Assembly: GCA_934630705.1 (NCBI GenBank) | Contig: CAKTWP010000002.1 | Location: forward strand, 1-64,000 | Direction of reading: 5' to 3' | From: an uncultured Clostridia bacterium | GTDB lineage: Bacteria > Bacillota > Clostridia > Christensenellales > Aristaeellaceae | DNA: 64,000 nt | Shown here: piece after piece, positions 1-7,654 of the stretch | Layout of the letters: each line of letters starts with the position of its first letter | Numbering within the stretch: the stretch's first letter is position 1 | Program-made: the position numbers and the translations under genes | Notes under the pieces: model-generated | Seen by the model: the letters and a program-made list of their open reading frames with translations, nothing else | Databases searched by the model: none | Told to the model about the DNA's origin: nothing

Positions 1-1
1 C

Positions 2-385
2 GGCAAAGAGGATATTATCACCACTCCGAAAACACCGAAAAGCATCCGTACTATCCCTATTCCCGACGGTCTTTGCAACTGTTTGCAGGAGTATATGTCC
101 CATTGCTACGGACTGCAAAATGATGATCGGCTGTTTCCCTACACCAAGAGCTTTCTGTATCACGAAATGGAGTATGGCTGCAAGGCTTCGGGCGTGAAGC
201 GGATACGGGTGCATGACATTCGACACAGCCACGCCAGCCTGCTGGTGGAGATGGGCTTCTCTCCGCTGCTGATCGCGGAGCGGCTCGGACATGAAAAGGT
301 ACAGACAACGATGGACACGTACAGTCACCTGTACCCCAACAAGCAGGTGGAGGTAGCCAGACAGCTTGACGGCATTATGCCGTGA
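2..385 (+). CDS. Tyrosine recombinase/integrase, C-terminal part (cut by window edge)
   Basis: This is the C-terminal catalytic part of a phage/ICE-type tyrosine integrase, open from the left window edge. Visible active-site elements are HDIRHSH (the H-x-x-R box), LGHE (second His region) and TYSHLYP with the nucleophilic Tyr. The preceding stretch KTPKSIRTIPIP is typical of integrases of mobile elements in Gram-positive bacteria. The gene ends 115 bp from the guaA stop codon and runs towards it. Integrases of this family often sit just inside one end of their element, so the element probably extends left of the window. The N-terminal arm-binding and core-binding domains are not visible. Confidence 0.9.
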   Translation, partial: GKEDIITTPKTPKSIRTIPIPDGLCNCLQEYMSHCYGLQNDDRLFPYTKSFLYHEMEYGCKASGVKRIRVHDIRHSHASLLVEMGFSPLLIAERLGHEKVQTTMDTYSHLYPNKQVEVARQLDGIMP

Positions 386-433
386 GCCTCTGGCTACAAA
401 AATCGCTGCAAATGTAGCCAATTTGTAGCCGCT

Positions 434-483
434 AAAAAAGAAAAATCCTGAAAAACGCTGTATTACCAACGCTTTTCAGGATT
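434..483 (-). terminator. Rho-independent terminator downstream of guaA
   Basis: An 11-bp stem (AATCCTGAAAA with TTTTCAGGATT, 444-454 and 473-483) is extended by two more pairs past one mismatch. Read on the minus strand it is followed by a U-rich run (434-445). It would stop guaA transcripts. It lies on the integrase side of the guaA 3' end, so if the attachment core is the guaA end, this terminator belongs to the inserted element. Confidence 0.7.
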
Positions 484-500
484 CAGAAAACACTAAATAT

Positions 501-517
501 TTATTCCCACTCAATGG
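501..517. other. Probable attachment site (att) at the guaA 3' end
   Basis: The last codons of guaA (…IEWE-stop), with core TTATTCCCACTCAAT, are a well-known integration hotspot for tyrosine-integrase islands. A convergent integrase ends immediately beside it here. Only one copy of the core lies in the window; the partner copy would be at the far left end of the element. The site is inferred from gene arrangement and established knowledge of guaA-specific integrases. Confidence 0.65.
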
Positions 518-2045
518 AAGCCGGGGGCTTGGTAGTGATATCAAAGAGGACGCGGTTCACATGGGGCACCTCATTGACGATACGGCGGCTGACCAGGGCG
601 AGGGTATCGTAGGGGATGCGGGCCCAGTCGGCAGTCATGAAATCGTCGGTGGTGACGGCGCGGATGGCCACGGAATAGTCGTAGGAGCGCTCGTCGCCCA
701 TCACGCCCACGGAGCGCACGCCGGTGAGCACGGTGAAATACTGGCTGATTTCGCTGGCCAGGCCGGCCCTGGCAATTTCTTCGCGCAGGATCGCATCGCT
801 TTCCCGGACGATGGAGACCTTATCCTCCGTCAAATCGCCCATAACGCGGATGGCCAGGCCGGGGCCGGGGAAGGGCTGCCGCCAGACCAGAGACGCGGGC
901 AGGCCCAGGGCCAGGCCCAGGCGGCGCACTTCGTCCTTAAACAGCATGCGCAGCGGCTCGATCAGGCTGGTGAAGCCCAGCTCCTTGGGCAGGCCGCCCA
1001 CGTTGTGATGGCTCTTGATCACGTTGCTGCCCTTGGTGGCGCCGCTCTCGATCACGTCGGGATAAATGGTGCCCTGAGCGAAATGATCCAGCTTGCCCAG
1101 CTTCTGGGCTTCATCCTTGAATACGTTCACAAATTCCCGGCCGATGATCTTGCGCTTCTGCTCAGGATCGGATACGCCCTGCAGCGCGTCTATAAACCGC
1201 TTCCGCGCATCCACCGCCACCAGGCGCACCTTGAACGTGCTGGTGAACACATCGCAGACCTGCTTAAACTCATCCTTGCGCAGGAACCCGTGATCCACGA
1301 ACACGCAGGTGAGCTGCTCGCCGATGGCACGGGAGAGCAGGGCGGCGGCCACGGCGCTGTCCACGCCGCCGGACAGGCCCAGCAGCACGCTGCCGTTGCC
1401 CACGGCCTGGCGGATCAGGGCGATCTGCTGCTCGGCATAGCTTTCCATGCGCCAATCGCCGGTGCAGCCGCAGACATCGAAAAGGAAGCGGCGGAGCATG
1501 GCCTGGCCGTTTTCGGTATGGGTCACCTCGGGGTGAAACTGCACGCCGTACAGCCGGCGGCCCTCATGCTGCATGGCCGCCACGGGGCAGCTTTCGCTGT
1601 GGGCGATGGAAACAAAGCCTTCGGGCATGGAGACCACCTGATAGGTATGGCTCATCCAGCAGGCGTTTTCCTCCGCCATTTCGGACAGCCAGGAAACCGC
1701 CCGGTTCATATGCACGTTCACCAGGCCATACTCGCGCTTTTCGGCCCGATCTACCCGGCCGCCCAGCACATGGCCCATCAGCTGCATACCATAGCAGATG
1801 CCCAGCACCGGCACGCCCAGCGAAAAAACGCCCTCCTCGCACCGGGGCGCATCCGCCTGAAGCACGCAGGCCGGCCCGCCGCTGAGGATGATGCCCACGG
1901 GGGACAGAGCCTTGATTTCTTCAAGGGAGGCCGAATACGGGAGGACGTGGGAATACACGTTTTCCTGCCGAACGCGGCGGGCGATCAGCTGCGTATACTG
2001 GCCGCCGAAATCCAGAATCACCACGGTCTGATTCAAGAAAGCCAC
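501..2045 (-). CDS. guaA: GMP synthase (glutamine-hydrolysing)
   Basis: Converts XMP to GMP using glutamine and ATP, in cytosolic purine synthesis. The order is a class I glutamine amidotransferase domain (LDFGGQYTQLIARRVR near the start; nucleophile Cys in GICYGMQLMG; VQFHPEVTHT), then the ATP-pyrophosphatase domain with the P-loop LLGLSGGVDSAVAA, then the C-terminal dimerisation domain ending KPPASIEWE. At about 514 aa it has normal family length. I chose the GTG at 2045; a TTG at 2036 is equally plausible because the GGAAGAAAGGAA ribosome site serves both. The frame stays open further upstream, but that part overlaps the promoter and shows no family similarity. Confidence 0.97.
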   Translation of the reverse strand: MAFLNQTVVILDFGGQYTQLIARRVRQENVYSHVLPYSASLEEIKALSPVGIILSGGPACVLQADAPRCEEGVFSLGVPVLGICYGMQLMGHVLGGRVDRAEKREYGLVNVHMNRAVSWLSEMAEENACWMSHTYQVVSMPEGFVSIAHSESCPVAAMQHEGRRLYGVQFHPEVTHTENGQAMLRRFLFDVCGCTGDWRMESYAEQQIALIRQAVGNGSVLLGLSGGVDSAVAAALLSRAIGEQLTCVFVDHGFLRKDEFKQVCDVFTSTFKVRLVAVDARKRFIDALQGVSDPEQKRKIIGREFVNVFKDEAQKLGKLDHFAQGTIYPDVIESGATKGSNVIKSHHNVGGLPKELGFTSLIEPLRMLFKDEVRRLGLALGLPASLVWRQPFPGPGLAIRVMGDLTEDKVSIVRESDAILREEIARAGLASEISQYFTVLTGVRSVGVMGDERSYDYSVAIRAVTTDDFMTADWARIPYDTLALVSRRIVNEVPHVNRVLFDITTKPPASIEWE

Positions 2046-2087
2046 CGTTCCTTTCTTCCTTACATGCGGGAATAATAATACCTCTCT

Positions 2088-2116
2088 ATTATCGCACATC
2101 TTTCCCTTCTCGGCAA
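2088..2116 (-). promoter_or_regulatory. Promoter of guaA
   Basis: On the minus strand TTGCCG (2111-2116), a 17-bp spacer and GATAAT (2088-2093) lie about 40 bp upstream of the guaA start. This is a good sigma-A match. Confidence 0.65.
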
Positions 2117-2156
2117 TGGCTTTTTTCCCGCTTTTTTTGCAGGAAACGCGCCCGCA

Positions 2157-2185
2157 TTGACGAACCGGGGAAAACATGCTATACT
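2157..2185 (+). promoter_or_regulatory. Promoter of the cobalamin riboswitch operon
   Basis: TTGACG (2157-2162), a 17-bp spacer and TATACT (2180-2185) make a near-consensus sigma-A promoter directly ahead of the riboswitch. The transcript should start near 2192 and carry a leader of about 310 nt. Confidence 0.85.
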
Positions 2186-2191
2186 GCCACC

Positions 2192-2400
2192 GGGCGCAGG
2201 CTTCCTGCCGCCTGCAAAACTGCAAATCCAGCTTCTTGGCTCCGGGCCTGCCCGGATGAGAGGGAAGGCGGTGCAAATCCGCCGCAACAGCCATTACCGT
2301 GAGCAGCGCGCCGCTGCGCAGCCGGAATACTCGCCAGGGAACGATACGGATCGCCGGGTTTGCCCGGCAGGCTTCTGGACCATGAGGAGCGCAGCCGTTT
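2192..2400 (+). promoter_or_regulatory. Cobalamin (AdoCbl-type) riboswitch aptamer
   Basis: The leader contains the conserved cobalamin-aptamer string GGGAAGGCGGTGCAAATCC followed by GCCGCAACAGCC (2262-2292). Further on is a B12-box-like AGCCGGAATACTCGCC (2320-2335) and then CAGGGAACG. Placement supports the call: a strong promoter lies immediately upstream, a perfect terminator hairpin immediately downstream, and the operon encodes a vitamin B12-type ECF transporter. Aptamer ends are approximate. High cobalamin would favour termination and shut off uptake. Confidence 0.87.
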
Positions 2401-2451
2401 TTATCTCCGCAATGGCGGTTTATTTCGGCATGCGCGGGGAAGAAACAGCAT

Positions 2452-2480
2452 GCGATTCATGGGCTCATGAATCGCTTTTT
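2452..2480 (+). terminator. Riboswitch expression platform: intrinsic terminator
   Basis: A perfect 10-bp stem GCGATTCATG / CATGAATCGC (2452-2461 and 2466-2475) with a GGCT loop is followed directly by TTTTT. It lies between the aptamer and the first gene, as expected for transcriptional control by a cobalamin riboswitch. Confidence 0.88.
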
Positions 2481-2505
2481 GATTGGAGAAACGGGGGAAA
2501 AGGCC

Positions 2506-2811
2506 ATGGCCGATAAGCTCACCCGGGAAGATGCGCTGGCCCTTTTGCAGGAAAAGGGCCGGGCGCTGGAGGATGCGGGAGAGGCGCGCTATCCCCGGCG
2601 GGCGGATTTTTCGCCTGAGCAGGTGGTGGCCATCAAGGCGTTTTTAGGCCCCTGGCCCCGGGCGCTGGAGACGGCGGGGATCAAGCCGCCAAGGGACGAT
2701 GGGTTTGCCGAAAAACGGCTGGAAAAGCGCATTCGCCAAAAGCGCCGGCGCACCGCCCTGAAAATTCAGGCCCGGGAAAAACGGGACAGCTTGGAGCATC
2801 CCGGGCTGTAA
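2506..2811 (+). CDS. Small protein with a homing-endonuclease-associated-repeat-like motif, first gene of the B12 operon
   Basis: A 101-aa basic protein starting at the ATG preceded by GGGGGAAAAGG. The middle reads YPRRADFSPEQVV…FLGPWPRALETAG, which resembles the 'homing endonuclease associated repeat' fold (aromatic-rich F-x-x-W-x-x-AL-x-x-AG). The tail is strongly Lys/Arg-rich (LEKRIRQKRRRTALK), suggesting nucleic-acid binding. No nuclease motif is visible. It is the first open gene after the riboswitch terminator and 56 bp before the next gene, so it should be co-regulated by cobalamin. Its function is unknown; the domain resemblance is from memory. Confidence 0.7.
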   Translation: MADKLTREDALALLQEKGRALEDAGEARYPRRADFSPEQVVAIKAFLGPWPRALETAGIKPPRDDGFAEKRLEKRIRQKRRRTALKIQAREKRDSLEHPGL

Positions 2812-2867
2812 ACATCGCGATACCGCGTGAAAACGCGTATCAAATATTATTGGAAAGAGGGATTATC

Positions 2868-3560
2868 ATGAAAAAGACCCTGGCTGTGCTGCTGGCCGCG
2901 CTGATGCTGCTGGCGCTGGTTCCCGCTGTGGCGGAAGAAGCGGAAGCCCCCGTTGTGTATGTCACCATCGCCAATGGCGAACTGGTGGCCGCGCAGATTG
3001 AAGTGGAACTGACGGATGTGGATGAGGATGGCGCGCTGACCATTGCGGACGCGCTGTATCTGGCCCATGAAGCCGCTTTCGAGGGCGGCGCGGAAGTGGG
3101 CTTTGCCGATGCCATGGGCGAATACGGCCTGATGCTCACCAAGCTCTGGGGCGTGGAAAACGGCGGCTCCTATGGCTATTATGTGAATAACGAAGCGGCC
3201 ATGGGCCTGGCCGATCCGCTGGAAGACGGCGATTTCGTGAACGCGTTCGTGTATACCGATACCGCTGCTTTCTCCGACACCTACGCCTTCTTTGATGAAT
3301 TCGACGCCCTGGCCGGGGAAGTGACCCTGACCCTGTACGCCGCGGGCTATGACGCCAACTGGGCGCCTGTGACCAATCCTGTGGCCGGCGCGGTAATCAC
3401 CGTGAACGGCGAAAAGACCGAAGCGGTCACCGATGAAAACGGCAAGGCCACCCTCACCGTACAGGCGGGGGATGTGGTGAGCGCCGTCAGCGACAGCCAG
3501 ACCCTGGTGCCGCCCTGCTGCGTGATTCTGGCCGTGGAAGATCTGGAAGACGCGGCCTGA
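2868..3560 (+). CDS. Secreted DUF4430-like (transcobalamin-C-like) protein
   Basis: A 230-aa exported protein. The signal peptide is MKKTLAVLLAALMLLALVPA followed by a VAEEA cleavage region, with no lipobox or LPXTG motif. Residues about 30-140 resemble the DUF4430/transcobalamin C-terminal fold: a TIADAL segment, then SYGYYVNN and DPLEDGDFVNAFVYT. Residues about 155-215 look like a beta-sandwich (GAVITVNGEKT…DENGKATLTVQAG). The mature protein is acidic. The start is fixed by GAGGG upstream of ATG 2868. Its place in a riboswitch-controlled ECF operon suggests it captures corrinoids outside the cell; binding itself is inferred. Confidence 0.75.
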   Translation: MKKTLAVLLAALMLLALVPAVAEEAEAPVVYVTIANGELVAAQIEVELTDVDEDGALTIADALYLAHEAAFEGGAEVGFADAMGEYGLMLTKLWGVENGGSYGYYVNNEAAMGLADPLEDGDFVNAFVYTDTAAFSDTYAFFDEFDALAGEVTLTLYAAGYDANWAPVTNPVAGAVITVNGEKTEAVTDENGKATLTVQAGDVVSAVSDSQTLVPPCCVILAVEDLEDAA

Positions 3561-3580
3561 GAAAGACGGGAGAACAAAGC

Positions 3581-5164
3581 ATGAAAAAAAGCAAGACCCG
3601 GCCGATCCGCTGCCTGCAGAAACTGGCTGCGGCGCTTTGCGCCCTGGCGCTGATGCTGTGCAGCCCGGCCGGCCTTGCGCAAAACGCCGCCCGGGAGATT
3701 GCGCTGCCGGACGGCGTTCTTTCGTATGAAATGGCCTGGGCAGGGGTGGATTCCCTGCCGGCATGGGCGGAGGAAGCCCTGCCCGCGGTGGCGGGCACCG
3801 GTGGGGACTGGCTGGCGCTGGCGCTTCGGCAATATCGCCCTGATTTGAATTATGCCCCCTACGCGGACGCGCTGGCCGCGTTTGCGGAAACAAACGCCAT
3901 CCCCGCCGCGGCCTCCCGCCAGCGGGTGGCGCTGCTGCTGATCGCCTGCGGCCGGGAAACGCATCCCTTTGTGGCGCAGGCCTGCCATGAAACCATCGGC
4001 GCTCAGGGGATCATGACCTGGATTTTCGGGCTGCATCTTTTGCAGAACGGGCAGACCAGCGAAGCCTGCACCCGGGAGGAAGCGCGGAACGCGCTGCTGG
4101 CCCTGCAGTTGCCGGATGGGGGCTTTGCCATCCGGGGCGACCGGGGAGACGCGGATGTGACCGCCATGGCCTTGCAGGCGCTGGCGATGGAACCGGAGGC
4201 GCAGGTTCGGGAGCCTATTCAGCAGGCGCTGGCGTTTCTTTCCCAATGCCAGCAGGAAAGCGGCGGATACGTGAGCTCCGGCGCGGAAAACGCCGAAAGC
4301 GCCGCGCAGGTGATCATCGCGCTGACGGCGCTGGGAATCGATCCGCAAACCGACGCCCGCTTTTTGAAAAACGGCCTTTCCCCGGTGGACGCGCTGGCGG
4401 CTTTTCAGCTGCCGGACGGCAGCTATTGCCATGTTTCCGGCGGGGAAACCAATGAGACGGCCACGGCCCAGGCCCTGTGCGCACTGGTGGCGCTGGAACG
4501 CTTCCGAGCTGGTCAGGGCGGCTTCTATCAATTGGATCCGCTGCCTGCATCCCCGCCGGAAACGACGGCTGCATGCCGGCTCAGCGGCCGCGGGGTGGCG
4601 ACGCTGGGGATTGCCGCCTGCGGGCTGCTGGCTTGTCTGGCACTGTTTGTGGGCAAAAAGAGGCACTATAAGAATTATCTGCTGGTGGCGGCGATCTGCG
4701 CCGTGCTGACGGCCGGGGTATGGCTGCTGGATGTGCAGCGGCCTCAGGATTATTACGGGCAGACGACCGCCCGGCAGGAGCCCATCGGGCAGGTGACGCT
4801 GTCTATCCGTTGTGATACCATCGTAGGCTTGAAGGAATCGCCCTATATTCCCGCATCCGGGGAAATTCTTCCGCCCACGGCGTTTCCCATCGCGGCGGGG
4901 GACACGGTGTACGATGTGCTGGTTCAGGCGGCGCAGCAATACAGCCTGCAGTTGGACTGCCGGGGCGCTTCCGCCCTGTCCGGCCAGATGGCGTACGTGG
5001 CAGGGATTCAGTATCTGTACGAGTTTGACTTCGGGGATTTGTCCGGCTGGGTGTATCATGTGAACGGCGTATCCCCGGATGTGGGCTGCGGGGCGTATGC
5101 CCTTGCGGATGGGGATCGGATCGAATGGCTGTATACCCGGGCGCTGGGAAACGATGTGAAATGA
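3581..5164 (+). CDS. Membrane-anchored intrinsic-factor/transcobalamin-like protein (alpha-toroid plus DUF4430)
   Basis: A 527-aa surface protein laid out like vertebrate intrinsic factor/transcobalamin. After a signal segment (residues about 10-34), residues about 60-330 carry prenyltransferase/terpene-cyclase-type alpha-alpha repeats with QLPDGGFAIRG, CQQESGGYVSSG and QLPDGSYCHVSGGETNETA. Two hydrophobic segments follow (about 340-360 and 370-385). The C-terminal DUF4430 domain includes YLYEFDFGDLSGWVYHVNG and ADGDRIEWLYT. In the eukaryotic B12 carriers an alpha-toroid plus this C-terminal domain sandwiches cobalamin. The riboswitch and the downstream ECF genes argue for a cobalamin-capture role. 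The internal membrane anchor between the two domains is unusual. The start follows GGGAGAAC. Confidence 0.8.
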   Translation: MKKSKTRPIRCLQKLAAALCALALMLCSPAGLAQNAAREIALPDGVLSYEMAWAGVDSLPAWAEEALPAVAGTGGDWLALALRQYRPDLNYAPYADALAAFAETNAIPAAASRQRVALLLIACGRETHPFVAQACHETIGAQGIMTWIFGLHLLQNGQTSEACTREEARNALLALQLPDGGFAIRGDRGDADVTAMALQALAMEPEAQVREPIQQALAFLSQCQQESGGYVSSGAENAESAAQVIIALTALGIDPQTDARFLKNGLSPVDALAAFQLPDGSYCHVSGGETNETATAQALCALVALERFRAGQGGFYQLDPLPASPPETTAACRLSGRGVATLGIAACGLLACLALFVGKKRHYKNYLLVAAICAVLTAGVWLLDVQRPQDYYGQTTARQEPIGQVTLSIRCDTIVGLKESPYIPASGEILPPTAFPIAAGDTVYDVLVQAAQQYSLQLDCRGASALSGQMAYVAGIQYLYEFDFGDLSGWVYHVNGVSPDVGCGAYALADGDRIEWLYTRALGNDVK

Positions 5165-5186
5165 TGCTTTTGGAGGGAGACAGGCC

Positions 5187-6056
5187 ATGGGCGCGATGGA
5201 GCGGCTGCATCCGCTGGCGGCGGCAGGCTATTTTGCCGGGGTGGCGGCGGTGGCGATGGTAAGCATGAATCCAGTGCTGCTGGGCCTGAGCCTGCTGGGC
5301 AGCCTGGCCCTTTCCTGCCGCTATGGAGGGCTTCGGGGGGCAGGCGGCTTTCTGCTGCTGGGGCTTTGCGTGGCGATGCTCAATCCGCTGGTGTATCATA
5401 ATGGGGTCACGCCGCTGCTGATTCTCAATGGCCAGCCCATCACGCTGGAGGCGCTGTGCTATGGTCTGGCCGCCGGGGCGATGATTTCAGGGGTGGGCTG
5501 CTGGCTGCGGAGCTTTTCCCGGATGATGACCAGCGACAAGCTGATGCATCTGCTGGGGCGGGCGTCGCCCAAGCTGGCGCTGCTGTGTGCCATGGCGCTG
5601 CGCTGCGGTCCGCTGTTTTCCCGCCAGACCGCGGCCATCCGCCGCGCCCAGCAGGGCGTGGGGCTGTATAAGGAAGAAAATCTGCCCGATCGCATCCGGG
5701 GGAACAGCCGGGTGTTTTCTATTTTAGTCACCTGGGCACTGGAAAACGGCATTACCACTGCCGACAGCATGGCCGCCCGGGGCTACGGCGTGGGCCGGCG
5801 CACGGCCTTCGCCCGCTATCGCTTTGGCCGGCGAGACGGCATGTTCCTGCTGCTTACGGCGGTGCTGCTGTTTCCGCCGGTGCTGGGGCTGTGCCTGGGC
5901 GCGCTAGACGTATCCTATTATCCCGCCCTGCGGATGCCCGCGCCCAGTCTGCTGGGGGCCCTGAGCTATGGCGCGTATGCCGCGCTGGCCCTGCTGCCTA
6001 TCCTTTGGGAAGGAGGCGAAAGCCTGAAATGGCGCTGGTTGAAGTCCAGAATCTGA
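5187..6056 (+). CDS. ecfT: ECF transporter transmembrane component EcfT
   Basis: The 289-aa coupling membrane subunit of an energy-coupling factor transporter. Several hydrophobic segments are visible, and the coupling-helix signature lies near residues 195-205 (DSMAARGYGVGRR), matching the Ala-Arg-Gly motif by which EcfT contacts the ATPases. It begins 22 bp after the DUF4430 gene and overlaps the ATPase gene by 28 bp. With the fused ATPases and the S component it should drive ATP-dependent uptake of the vitamin, here predicted to be cobalamin. Confidence 0.9.
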   Translation: MGAMERLHPLAAAGYFAGVAAVAMVSMNPVLLGLSLLGSLALSCRYGGLRGAGGFLLLGLCVAMLNPLVYHNGVTPLLILNGQPITLEALCYGLAAGAMISGVGCWLRSFSRMMTSDKLMHLLGRASPKLALLCAMALRCGPLFSRQTAAIRRAQQGVGLYKEENLPDRIRGNSRVFSILVTWALENGITTADSMAARGYGVGRRTAFARYRFGRRDGMFLLLTAVLLFPPVLGLCLGALDVSYYPALRMPAPSLLGALSYGAYAALALLPILWEGGESLKWRWLKSRI

Positions 6057-7654
6057 GCTTTACCTATCCCCGCTGCGCCGCGCCCGCCCTGGGGGATGTG
6101 TCCTTTTCGCTGGAAAAGGGCGATTTTGCGGTGATCTGCGGGGCCACGGGCAGCGGAAAATCCACCCTTCTGCGCTGCCTCAAGCGGGAGCTGACCCCCA
6201 AGGGCGCGCTGACCGGGGAAATCCGGTTGGACGGCCGGCCCCTTGCCGCTCTGAGCGACCGGGAAAGCGCCGGGGATATCGGCTTTGTGTTTCAGCGGCC
6301 TCAGCAGCAGATCGTGACGGACAAGGTCTGGCATGAGCTGGCGTTTGGGCTGGAGAACCTGGGCCTGCCCCAGGAAGCCATCCGCCGCCGGGTGGCGGAA
6401 ACGGCGGCGTTTTTCGGCATGGAGGATTGGTTTGACCGTCCGGTCTCCGCCCTGTCCGGGGGACAGCAGCAGATGCTGAATCTGGCGGCGGTGATGACCC
6501 TGCAGCCCCGGCTTTTGCTGCTGGATGAGCCCACGGCTCAGCTGGACCCCATTGCCGCCACCGGTTTTTTATCCGCCCTGCAGCGGCTGAACCGGGAGCT
6601 GGGGCTGACCATCCTGCTTATCGAGCATCGGCTGGAGGAAGCAATTCCCGTATCCAATCGCGTGCTGGCGCTGGAAGGCGGACGGATGCTGGCCTTTGGA
6701 GAAACCCGGATGACGGCCCGGCAGCTTTGCGCCCATCCTGTGCTGGGGCTGGCCATGCCCGCAGCGGCACGGCTGGCCCATGCCCTGCGCCCGGAGACGG
6801 CGCCCTTTCCCCTTACCGTTCGGGAAGGGCGGCAGCTGCTGGAAGCGCTGGGCCCCGCCCCGCATCCGCTGCCGCCGGCGCCTGTCCGGGCCGATGCGCC
6901 TGAAGCCCTGCGATTCTCGGGCGTCTATTTTCGCTATGAGCGCTCTGCCCCGGATGCACTCAGTGACCTGAGCTTTACCGTGCGCGCCGGGGAGCTTACC
7001 TGCCTGCTGGGCGGCAACGGCGCGGGCAAGTCCACGGCGCTTTTATGCGCCGCCGGGCTGCTGCGGCCCTATGCCGGGCAGATTGCCGTGTTTGGCAAAA
7101 AGCTGAAAAGCTATCCGGGACAAAGCCTGTATCGGGATTGCCTGGCGCTGCTGCCCCAGGATGTGCAGACGCTGTTCCTTTGCAATTCCGTGGCCCAGGA
7201 GCTGCAGGACGCGGGGGCGGACGCCAAAGCGTTTCCCTTTGATTTTGGCCCGCTGCTAAGCAAGCATCCCTATGATCTCTCCGGTGGGGAGCAGCAGGCG
7301 CTGGGGCTTTGTAAGGCGCTGGCGGCCCATCCCCGGCTTTTGCTGCTGGATGAGCCCACCAAGGGACTGGACGCATTTGCCAAGGCGCGGCTGGGCCGGC
7401 TGCTGCTGGATTTGAAGAAACAGGGACTCACGATTCTGTGCGTCACCCATGATGTGGAGTTTGCCGCGCTGTGCGCGGATCGATGCGCGCTGTTTTTCCG
7501 CGGTCAGGTGATTTCTGAGGATGCGCCCCGAGCGTTCTTTTCCTGCAACAGCTTTTACACCACCGCCGTTAACCGCATGGCCCGGGATTGCTGCCCCGGG
7601 GCGATCACGGCGGATGAGCTGGCGGCGGCGTATGGAAAGGGGGCGGCGGAATGA
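6029..7654 (+). CDS. ECF transporter ATPase, EcfA-EcfA' double-ABC fusion
   Basis: A 541-aa protein with two complete ABC ATPase domains in one chain. Domain 1 (residues about 1-225) has Walker A GATGSGKST, Q-loop QRPQQQ, signature LSGGQQQ, Walker B LLLLDEPTAQLD and the switch His in EHRLEEA. Domain 2 (about 300-520) has GGNGAGKST, LSGGEQQ, LLLLDEPTKGLD and THDVEF. It energises the adjacent EcfT and S component. ATG 6029 is chosen because AAGGAGG lies 12 bp upstream and the protein then begins MALVEVQNLSFTYP, a normal ABC start; the frame is open further upstream inside ecfT. Fused EcfA pairs are known in vitamin ECF systems. Confidence 0.93.
   Translation: MALVEVQNLSFTYPRCAAPALGDVSFSLEKGDFAVICGATGSGKSTLLRCLKRELTPKGALTGEIRLDGRPLAALSDRESAGDIGFVFQRPQQQIVTDKVWHELAFGLENLGLPQEAIRRRVAETAAFFGMEDWFDRPVSALSGGQQQMLNLAAVMTLQPRLLLLDEPTAQLDPIAATGFLSALQRLNRELGLTILLIEHRLEEAIPVSNRVLALEGGRMLAFGETRMTARQLCAHPVLGLAMPAAARLAHALRPETAPFPLTVREGRQLLEALGPAPHPLPPAPVRADAPEALRFSGVYFRYERSAPDALSDLSFTVRAGELTCLLGGNGAGKSTALLCAAGLLRPYAGQIAVFGKKLKSYPGQSLYRDCLALLPQDVQTLFLCNSVAQELQDAGADAKAFPFDFGPLLSKHPYDLSGGEQQALGLCKALAAHPRLLLLDEPTKGLDAFAKARLGRLLLDLKKQGLTILCVTHDVEFAALCADRCALFFRGQVISEDAPRAFFSCNSFYTTAVNRMARDCCPGAITADELAAAYGKGAAE

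Noticed and set aside
57..308. Minus-strand frame opposite the integrase
   Set aside because: Shadow; the plus strand has the H-x-x-R and Tyr active-site pattern.
561..2075. Long plus-strand open frame (about 500 codons) opposite guaA
   Set aside because: It mirrors the GC-rich codon pattern of guaA, has no ribosome site and encodes a low-complexity Gly/His/Ala protein; guaA has all its motifs on the other strand.
3347..5188. 613-codon minus-strand frame opposite the DUF4430 genes
   Set aside because: Shadow of GC-rich genes; Arg/Pro/His-rich composition and no motif. The plus strand has the signal peptides and domains.
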